The notes beneath the pieces were generated by a model, which saw only the letters and a program-made list of their open reading frames with translations, was not told the origin of the DNA and made no database searches. From assembly GCA_963786305.1 (NCBI GenBank), contig CAWAYL010000014.1:620001-684000 (forward strand): DNA of 64,000 bases, given 5' to 3'. The translations under genes and the position numbers were made by a program. This stretch comes from CAKZLS01 sp963786305. Lineage in GTDB: Bacteria; Pseudomonadota; Alphaproteobacteria; Rhodospirillales; Defluviicoccaceae. The number at the start of each line of letters is the position of its first letter. Within the stretch, counting starts at the first letter, position 1. Shown in pieces: positions 42,118 to 50,903 of the stretch.

Positions 42118-42144
42118 GCGACGGAGCGCTCGCTTTAAAAATTA

Positions 42145-42176
42145 GCGGACGGAGCCAGGGGGGAAGCTCCGTCCGC
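42145..42176. terminator. bidirectional terminator hairpin
   Basis: A perfect 11-bp stem (gcggacggagc/gctccgtccgc) with a 10-base loop lies between the convergent MscS and fasciclin genes. On the minus strand it is followed by taatttttaaa, fitting rho-independent termination of the fasciclin transcript. On the plus strand the T-run is lacking. Confidence 0.7.
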
Positions 42177-42316
42177 CGCGCCGTCCGTCACGCTCTGGGG
42201 GACCACCATGACGACGGACGACATTGATTGTTACGGGGGTGGCATGGCCATGGATCAGATGATTCTCGACCTTTTCGACAACCGCTGCGTAGCGTTTTGC
42301 CACCGCTTGCTGATCC

Positions 42317-42829
42317 TTATTCCGGCATCAGAACTGTATCGATAACATGGATCACTCCGTTGGACGCCATCACGTCGGCGCTAACCACCGTGGCATCGTT
42401 GACCTTTACGCCATCGGTCGCGTCGATCGATACCGCCTGGCCTTCGACCGTGTCGGCCTCGAGCGTCTTGCCGGCGATGTCGGCCGAGGTCACTTTGCCG
42501 GGGACCACATGATAGGTCAGGATCGCCACAAGCTTATCCTTGTTCTCCGGTTTGAGTAGCTCCTCGACGGTGCCTTCTGGAAGCTTGGCGAATGCTGCGT
42601 CAGTCGGAGCGAATACCGTGAACGGGCCCTCGCCCTCGAGCGTCTCGACCAAGCCGGCGGCTTGAACCGCCGCCACGAGGGTGGTGAATTGTCCCGCGGA
42701 AGACGCGGTCTGGACGATGTCCTTGGCGCCTTCAGGTTGGGCGGCACGCGATGTACCGGCGGTCATCCACCCGACGACGGCGATGACAGCGGCGACGATG
42801 AAAGCGGAACGGAAAGAAAAGATCGACAT
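42317..42829 (-). CDS. secreted fasciclin (FAS1) domain protein
   Basis: A 170-residue protein with a signal peptide (IVAAVIAVVGWMTAGTSRAA). One complete FAS1 domain follows: FTTLVAAVQAAGLVETLEGE, FTVFAPTDAAFAKLPEG, YHVVPGKVTSADIAGK and NGVIHVIDTVLMP, the H1, H2 and YH boxes. Such proteins mediate adhesion or matrix contacts. Intact. The MscS terminator lies downstream of its stop. Confidence 0.93.
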   Translation of the reverse strand: MSIFSFRSAFIVAAVIAVVGWMTAGTSRAAQPEGAKDIVQTASSAGQFTTLVAAVQAAGLVETLEGEGPFTVFAPTDAAFAKLPEGTVEELLKPENKDKLVAILTYHVVPGKVTSADIAGKTLEADTVEGQAVSIDATDGVKVNDATVVSADVMASNGVIHVIDTVLMPE

Positions 42830-42952
42830 AAAAGTCTCCCAAGTTGCATGAACGTAATAACTTCCATTTACGGGAGGCCCGCCGGCTTGGATCACGCCGG
42901 CGACCGGACCGGCACACGGCCGGCTCCGGCGTATGGGCATAATCGCTCCGGC

Positions 42953-45118
42953 TTATCGCGGTTTGTCGTCGTCGTCGTGGTGCAGGGCGCTGCCGCGACC
43001 CGAGAGACTTGGATTTTCCATGGCGTATATCTGCGCCGAAAACGCGTCGCCCGCGAGCGAAACGCGGCTGTAGGCGCCATCCGCGCCGAGCGTCCAGCTC
43101 TGCGCCTCGTCGCGCAGGCACGCACCCATGATCTCGTCGAGCACCTGCTGGTGCACGGTGGGGTTCTCGATGGGGACCAGCGTTTCGATCCGGCGGTTGA
43201 GGTTGCGCGGCATCCAGTCCGCCGACGAAATGAACACCTTGGCGTTGCGCGACGGCAGCGGATGGCCGGCGCCGCAGACCATGATCCGCGAGTGCTCCAG
43301 GTAGCGCCCGACGATGCTCTTGACCCGGATGGTGTCGGACAGGCCCGGCACCTGGGGCCGCAGGCAGCAGATGCCGCGGACCACCAGGTCGATCCGCACG
43401 CCCGCCTGAGACGCCTCGTAGAGCGCGTTGATGACCGTCTTGTCGGCGATGGCGTTGAATTTCGCCCAGAGCGCCGCCGGCCGCCCCGCCCGGGCGTGCT
43501 CGATCTCCTCGCCGATCAGATCGAGCACATGCTGCTTCAAGGTGTTGGGCGCGAGGAACAGCTTGTCCAGGACCTGTGGCTGGTCATGCCCGGTCATGTA
43601 GTTGAAGGCGCGGACGGCATCGCGGCAGAGCGCCGGGTCGCAGGTAAAGAACGAGAGGTCGGTGTAGATCCCGGCGGTGATGGGATGATAGTTGCCGGTC
43701 CCGAAATGGGCATAGGAGCGAAGGGCGTCGCCCTCGCGCCGCACCACCAGACTGATCTTGGCGTGCACCTTCTTGTCGAGAAAACCGTAGACAACCTGGG
43801 CCCCGGCGTTTTCCAGGTCCCGCGCCCAGTTGATGTTGGCCTCCTCGTCGAAGCGGGCCTTGAGTTCCACCATGGCGGTGACCGACTTGCCCGCCTCGGC
43901 GGCCTCCATCAGCGCCGCGACGATGGGCGAGCCCTTGCTGGTGCGGTAAAGGGTCTGTTTGATGGCGACCACCGAGTCGTCGCGCGCCGCCTGGCGGAGG
44001 AACCGAACGACCACGTCGAAACTCTCGTACGGATGGTGAACGATGAAATCCTTGGCCCGGACGGCCGCGAACACGTCGCCGCTGAAATCGCGAACCCTTT
44101 CCGGATAGCGCGGCTCGTAGGGCCGGAACAGGAGATCCGGCCGGTCGCCGACGATGAGGTGGCGGAGATCCCCCATCCCCAGGATCCCTTCGCGCAGATG
44201 GACATCCTCTTCCTCGGCGCCGAGATGCGCGAGCAGGAGTTCGCGCAGCTTCGGATCGATGTCGGCATTGATGGACAGGCGCACCACGGAGCCCAGCTTC
44301 CGCCGCTTGAGCGCGGTCTCGAAGGTCAGCACCAGATCTTCGGCGCGTTCGTCCAGTTCCATGGCGCTGTCGCGAATGACCCGAAAGCAGCCATGCTTCG
44401 ATACCTCGAAGCTGGGAAACAGCGTGTCGACGAACATGCTGACCATGTCTTCCAGCGGAATGAAGCGGTGTCCGTCTCCGGGGAGGCGCACGAACCGGGC
44501 GACCTGCGACGGAATGGGGATCAGGGCGTACTGTTCCTCGTCGTCCGCTCCCTCCAGGTACAGAAAGATGCAGAGGCCCAGGTTGGGGATGAACGGGAAC
44601 GGATTGGCGGGATCGACGGCCAGCGGCGTCAGGATCGGGAACACGTTGTCCATGAACCACGCGCCGGCCCACGCGCGGTCCTCCGGCGACAGATCGCCGG
44701 TCGCCAGAACGCGGATGCCCTCCTTGGCCAGTTCGCGCTCGAGATCCGCCCATGCGATCTTCTGCTTCTGGATGAGCTTGGCGCCGGCTTCGAGAACCGC
44801 CGCGAGTTGCTGCGCCGGCGTCCGGCCGTCGATGCTGGGAGTCGTTACGCCTTCGTCCACCTGCGCCTTGAGGCCGGCCACCCGGACCATGCAGAACTCG
44901 TCCCAGTTATTGCCCGAGATCGACAGAAAACGCAGACGCTCGAGCAGCGGGTGGTTGGGGTTGGTGGCTTCTTCGAGCACCCGCTCGTTAAACGCCAGCC
45001 ATGAGAGCTCGCGGTTGATGTAGCGATCGGTGGCCTTTTCCGCGGCCTTTCGCGCGGCCGTTTCCGCGGCCGGGCGGGGGCGGTCCGAGACCTTGGTTTT
45101 CTTGCTCGTGCTGACCAC
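42953..45118 (-). CDS. ppk: polyphosphate kinase 1
   Basis: A 721-residue intact protein starting with GTG. It makes polyphosphate from ATP. It contains NRELSWLAFNERVLEEATNP near residue 33, IDRR-like basic blocks, the catalytic regions VHAKISLVVRREG and HFGTGNYHPITAGIYTDLSF, and VFISSADWMPRNLNRRIE. Length matches the family. The neighbouring minus-strand fasciclin gene is separate. No PPX gene is near. Confidence 0.95.
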   Translation of the reverse strand: MVSTSKKTKVSDRPRPAAETAARKAAEKATDRYINRELSWLAFNERVLEEATNPNHPLLERLRFLSISGNNWDEFCMVRVAGLKAQVDEGVTTPSIDGRTPAQQLAAVLEAGAKLIQKQKIAWADLERELAKEGIRVLATGDLSPEDRAWAGAWFMDNVFPILTPLAVDPANPFPFIPNLGLCIFLYLEGADDEEQYALIPIPSQVARFVRLPGDGHRFIPLEDMVSMFVDTLFPSFEVSKHGCFRVIRDSAMELDERAEDLVLTFETALKRRKLGSVVRLSINADIDPKLRELLLAHLGAEEEDVHLREGILGMGDLRHLIVGDRPDLLFRPYEPRYPERVRDFSGDVFAAVRAKDFIVHHPYESFDVVVRFLRQAARDDSVVAIKQTLYRTSKGSPIVAALMEAAEAGKSVTAMVELKARFDEEANINWARDLENAGAQVVYGFLDKKVHAKISLVVRREGDALRSYAHFGTGNYHPITAGIYTDLSFFTCDPALCRDAVRAFNYMTGHDQPQVLDKLFLAPNTLKQHVLDLIGEEIEHARAGRPAALWAKFNAIADKTVINALYEASQAGVRIDLVVRGICCLRPQVPGLSDTIRVKSIVGRYLEHSRIMVCGAGHPLPSRNAKVFISSADWMPRNLNRRIETLVPIENPTVHQQVLDEIMGACLRDEAQSWTLGADGAYSRVSLAGDAFSAQIYAMENPSLSGRGSALHHDDDDKPR

Positions 45119-45472
45119 GGGTGTTCCTTCCGGAGGCTGGCGTGAGACGATTGGCGGGAGATTATACCAATGATCGTTGGTGTTGGTGGTCCGTGTCTAA
45201 CATATGGAACCGTACCGCACGAATGGTTCAAAATAACGTTCCATGGATTGGCGGTGCAATCCTGCTACGATGGCCTGCTACGATGGCCTGCTACGATGGC
45301 GGCCGCGCCGATCCTTGGCGACGGCCATCTCTCGGGCGTGTCTGATTGCATCGGGGAACCCGAACGATAATGAGGAAGTTCGCCGCCAGCGCCGCCGCCG
45401 GGTCACCGTTGCCAGCGGGCCCAGGGACGAGCGGCCAACGAACGACATCGCTCGCGAGAAAGGGGCTCCGGC
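45119..45472. other. intergenic region with a threefold 13-bp tandem repeat
   Basis: A 354-base gap between ppk and trkH. It holds three perfect adjacent copies of ctgctacgatggc at 45262-45300. No ORF of protein-like composition and no clear promoter are seen. The trkH start is preceded only by a weak ribosome site. Confidence 0.65.
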
Positions 45473-46922
45473 ATGGACATGCGTCCGATTCTCTTCGTCC
45501 TCGGAATACTGTTGGTGGCACTCGGCGTCACGATGACGCTGCCGGCGGCGGTGGACTATCTCTTTCACGACATCGATTGGCACGTTTTCCTCACGGCCTC
45601 CGCCGTAACCACGTTTATCGGGTTCACGTTGATCATGTCCTGCCGGCCAGCGGCGATGGCGGGACTGACCGTCCGCGAAACCTTCGTCCTGACGACGCTG
45701 ACCTGGATTCTGCTCCCCGTCTTCTCCGCGTTGCCGTTCGCCTTCTCTCAACTTCCGGTCACGTTCACGGATGCATTCTTCGAGGCGATGTCGGGATTGA
45801 CCACGACCGGCTCCACGGTTCTCGTCGGCCTCGATGACGCACCCCAGGGTATCTTGCTGTGGCGGGGTCTTCTGCAGTGGATCGGGGGCGTCGGCATCAT
45901 CGTCATGGCGGTCGGTGTTCTGCCTTACCTCCGGGTCGGCGGCATGCAGCTTTTCCGCACCGAGTTCCTCGGATCTCTCGGATAAGATATTGCCGAGGAT
46001 CTCGCAAATCGCCGGCGGCATGTTCGTCGTCTATGCGGTGCTGACGACCGTTTGCGGGATCCTCCTCTGGTTCGCGGGGATGACCCCCTTCGAGGCCGTC
46101 GTCCATGCAATGACGACCGTATCGACCGGCGGATACTCGACCTCCGACGGGTCCATCGGCCATTTCGACAGTGCTCTCATCGACATGATCCTCATTGTGT
46201 TCATGCTGTCCGGCGCCATCACATTCACCTTGTACCTGCGGGCGTGGCATGGCGATCCCGAGGCCCTGTGGCGCAGTCATCAGGTTCGCTGGTTTCTCGG
46301 CATCATTGCGGTCGCCGTTTTCGTGCTTTCCGGGTGGCTGATCGTGGTCGATGGCTTCGCATACTTCACCGCTGTCAGGTTGTCGCTGTTCCACGTCGTT
46401 TCGATCATTACGACGACCGGCTTCACGGCGGCCGACTACAATCACTGGGGAAGCCTGGCGGTGGTGCTCCTCTACTTCGTGACGTTCATCGGCGGGTGCA
46501 CGGGATCCACCGCCGGTGGCCTCAAGATCTTTCGCCTGCAAGTGCTATACGGCATTGCCGTCTCCCAGCTCAGGCGCGCTCTTCATCCGCACGGCATGTT
46601 TCAACCGACCTATGAAGACCGACCCGTGGCGGAGACCGTGGCGCAATCGGTCCTTGGTTTTTTCTTTCTTTTCGGCGCCACGTTCGGCGGGCTGGCGCTG
46701 CTCCTCTCGCTGTCCGGCCTCGATCTCGTCACCAGCTTGTCGGGCGCCGCGACCGCCCTCGCCAATGTCGGGCCCGGACTGGGACCGGAGATCGGGCCGG
46801 CGGGAAACTTTTCGTCGATCCCCGATTTCGCGAAATGGGTCATGGCGTTCGGCATGCTGCTCGGCCGGCTGGAGATGGTGACGCTGTTCGTTCTGGTTCT
46901 GCCGTCGTTCTGGCGAAGCTGA
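45473..46922 (+). CDS. trkH: potassium uptake protein TrkH (one frameshift)
   Basis: About 482 residues after removing one base near 45984. TrkH is the channel-forming subunit of the Trk potassium uptake system. Selectivity loops read GLTTTGSTVLVGLDD, MTTVSTGGYSTSDG, ITTTGFTAADYNHWG and NVGPGLG in order, with multiple helices between. A conserved GCTGSTAGGLK is near residue 345. No trkA is in the window. Confidence 0.9.
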
Positions 46923-47013
46923 CCCGGCAAACCCGCCGGGACCGCGGATTTCGATCCGGTTCGCGCGCCTATCCGTGGCATGCTTCCGGTTTTCACAGGA
47001 GGAGGAAGCGACG

Positions 47014-47931
47014 ATGAAAATCGCGATATTCGGCACGGGCGGTGTCGGCGGCTATTACGGCGCGCGGTTGGCGGCCGCCGGCGAGGACGTTCATTTCATC
47101 GCCCGGGGCGCCCATCTGGAGGCCATCCGAACCGATGGCCTGCGGGTCGCCAGCGGCAATGGCGATGTCCACGTCCGGCCGGCGCACGTCACCGACGACC
47201 CGGCCGCCATCGGTCCGGTGGATCTGGTGATGATCGCGGTCAAGCTGTATGACACCGAAGACGCGGCGGCGGCCTGTCCGGCTCTGTTGGGTCCGGAAAC
47301 GGCGGTCGTTTCGCTGCAGAACGGCGTTACCGCGGTCGATACCCTATCCGCCGCGGTGGGCGCGGAGCGGGTGTTCGGCGGCCTCACATACATTCTGGCG
47401 ACCATCGCCCGACCGGGTGTGATCGAGCATGTGGGCGAGATGGCGAAAATCCGCTTCGGGGAGGTGGACGGCACCCGCTCGGCCCGCGTGGAGGCACTGG
47501 AACACGCGTGCCTGGGGGCGGATATCGACGCCGCCGTCAGCGACGACATCACCGTCGATCTCTGGACAAAATTCGCCTTCCTGGCGCCGGTGAGCGGCGT
47601 CACCTCGCTCATCCGCCTGCCGCTCGGCCCCATCCGCGCCGAGCGTGAAACCCGGGAACTGCTGCGCGCGGCCATGGACGAAGCGGTGGCGGTGGCGCAT
47701 GCCCGCGGCGTGCGCCTTCCGGGCGACCTCGCCGAGCGCCACATGGCCATGGTGGACGGCCTGCCGGAAACCATGGGGTCGTCCATGCTTCACGATCTCA
47801 CCCACGGCAAGCGGCTGGAACTGCCCTGGTTGTCGGGAACGGTGGCCCGGATGGGCCGCGAGGCGGGCGTCGCCACGCCGACCCACGACACCATCGTCAC
47901 CGCCCTCAAGCTTCACGCTGGCGGTCAATAA
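47014..47931 (+). CDS. panE: 2-dehydropantoate 2-reductase family
   Basis: A 305-residue intact protein. ATG 47014 follows aggaggagg. The NADPH fold starts IAIFGTGGVGGYYGARLAAA and the catalytic lysine and asparagine are likely in VSLQNGV and LWTKFAFLAPVSGVTSL. It probably reduces ketopantoate in pantothenate synthesis, though many paralogues have unknown substrates. No other pantothenate gene is close. Confidence 0.85.
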   Translation: MKIAIFGTGGVGGYYGARLAAAGEDVHFIARGAHLEAIRTDGLRVASGNGDVHVRPAHVTDDPAAIGPVDLVMIAVKLYDTEDAAAACPALLGPETAVVSLQNGVTAVDTLSAAVGAERVFGGLTYILATIARPGVIEHVGEMAKIRFGEVDGTRSARVEALEHACLGADIDAAVSDDITVDLWTKFAFLAPVSGVTSLIRLPLGPIRAERETRELLRAAMDEAVAVAHARGVRLPGDLAERHMAMVDGLPETMGSSMLHDLTHGKRLELPWLSGTVARMGREAGVATPTHDTIVTALKLHAGGQ

Positions 47932-47939
47932 GCACCCGC

Positions 47940-50054
47940 ATGCCGCGTACCAGCCGCTTCACGCCTCTCGCCGAGCTGAGCGCCGTCGTGTTCGATACCG
48001 AGACGACAGGGCTTGACGTGTCCCGTGACCGGGTGGTGCAGATCGGCGCGGTTCGCGTCGAAGGTGGCCGTCTACGACCGGAAGAAACCTTTCTGACGCT
48101 AGTCAATCCGGCGATGCCGATCCCGCCGGCGTCGACGGCGATCCATGGTATCGACGACGCGGCCGTGGCGTCGGCACCGACGTTCGGCGATATCCAGGCG
48201 GATCTCGCCGCTTTCGTCGGCGATGCCGTCGTCGTCGGCCAGAGCGTCGGGTTCGATCTCGCCATTCTGCTGCGCGAGACCCGGCGCATGGCCATGCCAT
48301 GGCGTCCGCCGCACTTTCTCGATACCAAGCTTTTGTATGCGGCCCTTGAACATGATCCGCAGGAGCACTCGCTCGATGATCTGGCGTGCCGGCTCGGCGT
48401 GACCATCGCCCATCGCCACACGGCTCTGGATGATGCCATGGCGACGGCCGAGATCTTCGTCCGTCTGCTTCCTCGGCTTTCGGATAGTGGAATCCGGACG
48501 TTGGGCGACGCCGAGGCGCATTCCAACGCCCAGACCCGCATTCTCGAGCGCCAGGCGCGCGACGGCTGGTACGATGCCACATCCATCAGACCGGCGGAGG
48601 CCTGGATCGACGGCCGCGATCGCGAGGCGGTGGCGCCGCTTGATCCGTTTCTCTACCGCCATCGACTGTGTCACGTCATGACTGCGCCGGCACTGTTCCT
48701 TCCGCCCCGCGCCACGGTGGTCGAGGCGGCGCGGCGGATGGATGCCGCGAAAGGCGCCGCCGTCATCGTCGGAGATGACGCGGCCAGGCGGACCTGGGGC
48801 ATCGTTACGGAGCGCGACGTTCTCAGGGCGCTCGCCCGCGACGGCGGTGCGTGCGCCGACCGCCCGATCGAGAACATCATGACCGAGACGGTGATCTCGC
48901 TGCCCGAGGATGCGTTCCTCTATCGTGGTGTCGCTCGCATGCAACGGCTTGGAATTCGCCACCTCGCCGTTACCGATCCGGCCGGTGGCGTGGTGGGCAT
49001 GGTGTCGGCGCGCTCTTTCCTCGATGATCGGGCGGGGCAGGCAATTCGTCTCGGAGACGAGGTGTCGGAAGCGCGCGATCCGTCGGATCTCGCCCGCGCC
49101 CGCGCGCAGCTTCCCTCGGTGGCCCGCGAGCTTCTGGACCAAGGTGTCGATGCCGTCGACATCGCTCGTGTGCTCAGTTTGGAACTGCGCGAACTGATGG
49201 GCCGCGCCGCGGTTCTCGCCGAGAGGATCATGCGCGGCGAGGGAGCCGGACGCCCTCCCGCGCCTTATGCCCTGGTCGTCCTCGGTTCTGCCGGACGCGG
49301 CGAGAGCCTCCTGGCGGCGGAACAGGACAACGCCCTGGTCTACGACAGCGCCGATCCCGACGGCCCCGTCTGCGACTGGTTCGCCCGTTTCGGAGATCAC
49401 CTAGCCAGCATCGTTCATGACAGCGGCGTCGCCGCCTGCGCCGATGGCGTGATGGTCCAATGCCCCGAATGGCGAGGCAATCTGGACATGTGGCGGCACC
49501 GACTGCGGCGGTGGGTGGACCGGCCGGAAGCCGCGCTCGCCGCCCATGCGGACGTCCTGCTGGACGCGCACCTAGCCTACGGCAACCGCAACCTCGACGC
49601 CGACTTTCTGTCCTTGCTGCGAACCGAAACCGGGGGCAATCGGGCATTTGCCGCCGCCCTTGCCACGCCGGTACTGTCGCTCGAACCGCTACCAGAGCTG
49701 TCGGAGACAGGCGGACGAATTGATCTCAAACGATTCGCCTTATTTCCGCTGACCACGGCGGCGCGCGCGCTGGCGGTCCGTCACGGGATCGCCGCGGTCT
49801 CGACGCCGGAGCGTCTCGCCGCCGTCTGTTCCGCCGGTGTCATCACGCCCGCAACACGCGACCGTCTCGATGCGGTGCAATCGCGCCTCAAGGGATGGCT
49901 CCTGCGCCAGCAGATCCATGACCTGGAAGCGGGCCGGGCGCCCTCCAAGGAGGTCGACGTCTCGGCGCTTTCGAAGAGGGATCGAGGCGCGCTCGATGTC
50001 TGCCTCGAGCGTATCGGCGAACTTCCCGGCATCCTCCGTGACGGTCTCGACTAA
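47940..50054 (+). CDS. DEDDh exonuclease fused to CBS and DUF294 nucleotidyltransferase domains
   Basis: A 704-residue intact protein with three modules. Residues 1-180 are a DnaQ-like 3'-5' exonuclease (VVFDTETTGLDVSRDRVVQI, GQSVGFDLAILL, HRHTALDDAMATAEIF, covering ExoI-III). Residues 235-365 hold a CBS pair (HLAVTDPAGGVVGMVSARSF). Residues 370-704 are a DUF294 nucleotidyltransferase region with ALVVLGSAGRGESLLAAEQD. CBS-DUF294 proteins are thought to regulate by nucleotide sensing, and in some bacteria the exonuclease is a separate neighbour; here they are one chain. It starts eight bases after panE. Confidence 0.85.
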   Translation: MPRTSRFTPLAELSAVVFDTETTGLDVSRDRVVQIGAVRVEGGRLRPEETFLTLVNPAMPIPPASTAIHGIDDAAVASAPTFGDIQADLAAFVGDAVVVGQSVGFDLAILLRETRRMAMPWRPPHFLDTKLLYAALEHDPQEHSLDDLACRLGVTIAHRHTALDDAMATAEIFVRLLPRLSDSGIRTLGDAEAHSNAQTRILERQARDGWYDATSIRPAEAWIDGRDREAVAPLDPFLYRHRLCHVMTAPALFLPPRATVVEAARRMDAAKGAAVIVGDDAARRTWGIVTERDVLRALARDGGACADRPIENIMTETVISLPEDAFLYRGVARMQRLGIRHLAVTDPAGGVVGMVSARSFLDDRAGQAIRLGDEVSEARDPSDLARARAQLPSVARELLDQGVDAVDIARVLSLELRELMGRAAVLAERIMRGEGAGRPPAPYALVVLGSAGRGESLLAAEQDNALVYDSADPDGPVCDWFARFGDHLASIVHDSGVAACADGVMVQCPEWRGNLDMWRHRLRRWVDRPEAALAAHADVLLDAHLAYGNRNLDADFLSLLRTETGGNRAFAAALATPVLSLEPLPELSETGGRIDLKRFALFPLTTAARALAVRHGIAAVSTPERLAAVCSAGVITPATRDRLDAVQSRLKGWLLRQQIHDLEAGRAPSKEVDVSALSKRDRGALDVCLERIGELPGILRDGLD

Positions 50055-50068
50055 TCGGAGCTCCGGCG

Positions 50069-50800
50069 TCAGCGCTCGGTGAGCGTCATCAGGATGTCGG
50101 CGTACCACGCGCAGTTCAACCCGAGCGCCTCGTCTACCTTGAGGTCCCGGGTTCCCACATCGAGCCGTGACGAGTGCACCCCGAGAAGCATCCACGGCAG
50201 ATCGCCGCGGGTGCGGTCCTGCTTCGAGGCGCGGGTCACCACCGGCGCGCCGCTGGTGCCGCGGTGGGTGCGGGCATCGGTGAGGAAGTAGCCCTCGCCC
50301 TGAAAGCGCAGGCCGAAGGACGACGCGACGACCGCCTGGCGCACCACCGGCATGTGATGCAGCGTGTCGTGGAAGCCGAGCGGAAACCCCACCACCAGAA
50401 GCGATGTTCCCACTTCGACCTGGTGGCGCGGGTCGTACAGGTGGTTGGGCGTGAAGGCATGCAACACCGCCGTGGCGGGCAGCGCGGAACGGTCGATCTC
50501 GATTACCGCCACGTCGATCTCGCCGGCCCGGTCGATGCCCTGGCGCCACGCGCTTCTGCCCTCGCTGTACAGCGGCATGGAGAAGCCGGTGGATCTGGCC
50601 ATGTTGTCCGGGTCGGTATGCAGCTCGATCTCGATCCGGTTCGGGAAATGCTTGGTCGGTTCGTCGATCAGCACGTGCTGGCTGGTCACCAGAAACAGCC
50701 GTTCGTCGCGCTCGAAGAAAAAGCCGGTGGCGTTGGTCAGCCGCCGCTGACCGTCGAAGGTCAGAACACGCGTCGCGGTGAGCAGAACGGGTTCGATCAT
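50069..50800 (-). CDS. trypsin-like serine protease
   Basis: A 243-residue protein beginning at ATG 50800. The catalytic triad is visible as LVTSQHVL (His), AGEIDVAVIEI (Asp) and THRGTSGAPVV (Ser). There is no signal peptide, so it may be cytoplasmic or non-classical. The longer frame upstream of 50800 belongs to the shadow of the next gene. It faces the exonuclease fusion gene across 14 bases. Confidence 0.82.
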   Translation of the reverse strand: MIEPVLLTATRVLTFDGQRRLTNATGFFFERDERLFLVTSQHVLIDEPTKHFPNRIEIELHTDPDNMARSTGFSMPLYSEGRSAWRQGIDRAGEIDVAVIEIDRSALPATAVLHAFTPNHLYDPRHQVEVGTSLLVVGFPLGFHDTLHHMPVVRQAVVASSFGLRFQGEGYFLTDARTHRGTSGAPVVTRASKQDRTRGDLPWMLLGVHSSRLDVGTRDLKVDEALGLNCAWYADILMTLTER

Positions 50801-50903
50801 CTGTGAATCCAAGGGTCTGGGTGGAGGGCGGAGCCGTTGTTCGTCGGGGTCACCAGCTTTTGCTGTCTCTCCACATAGTCCTTCGACCCGCCGCGCGCCA
50901 CCG

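Noticed and set aside
42662..45004. A 780-codon plus-strand ORF over the polyphosphate kinase gene
   Set aside because: It is antisense to ppk, which is intact and family-typical. Long antisense frames are expected at this codon bias.
45262..45300. Possible CRISPR array
   Set aside because: Three adjacent 13-bp copies with no spacers and no cas genes in the window.
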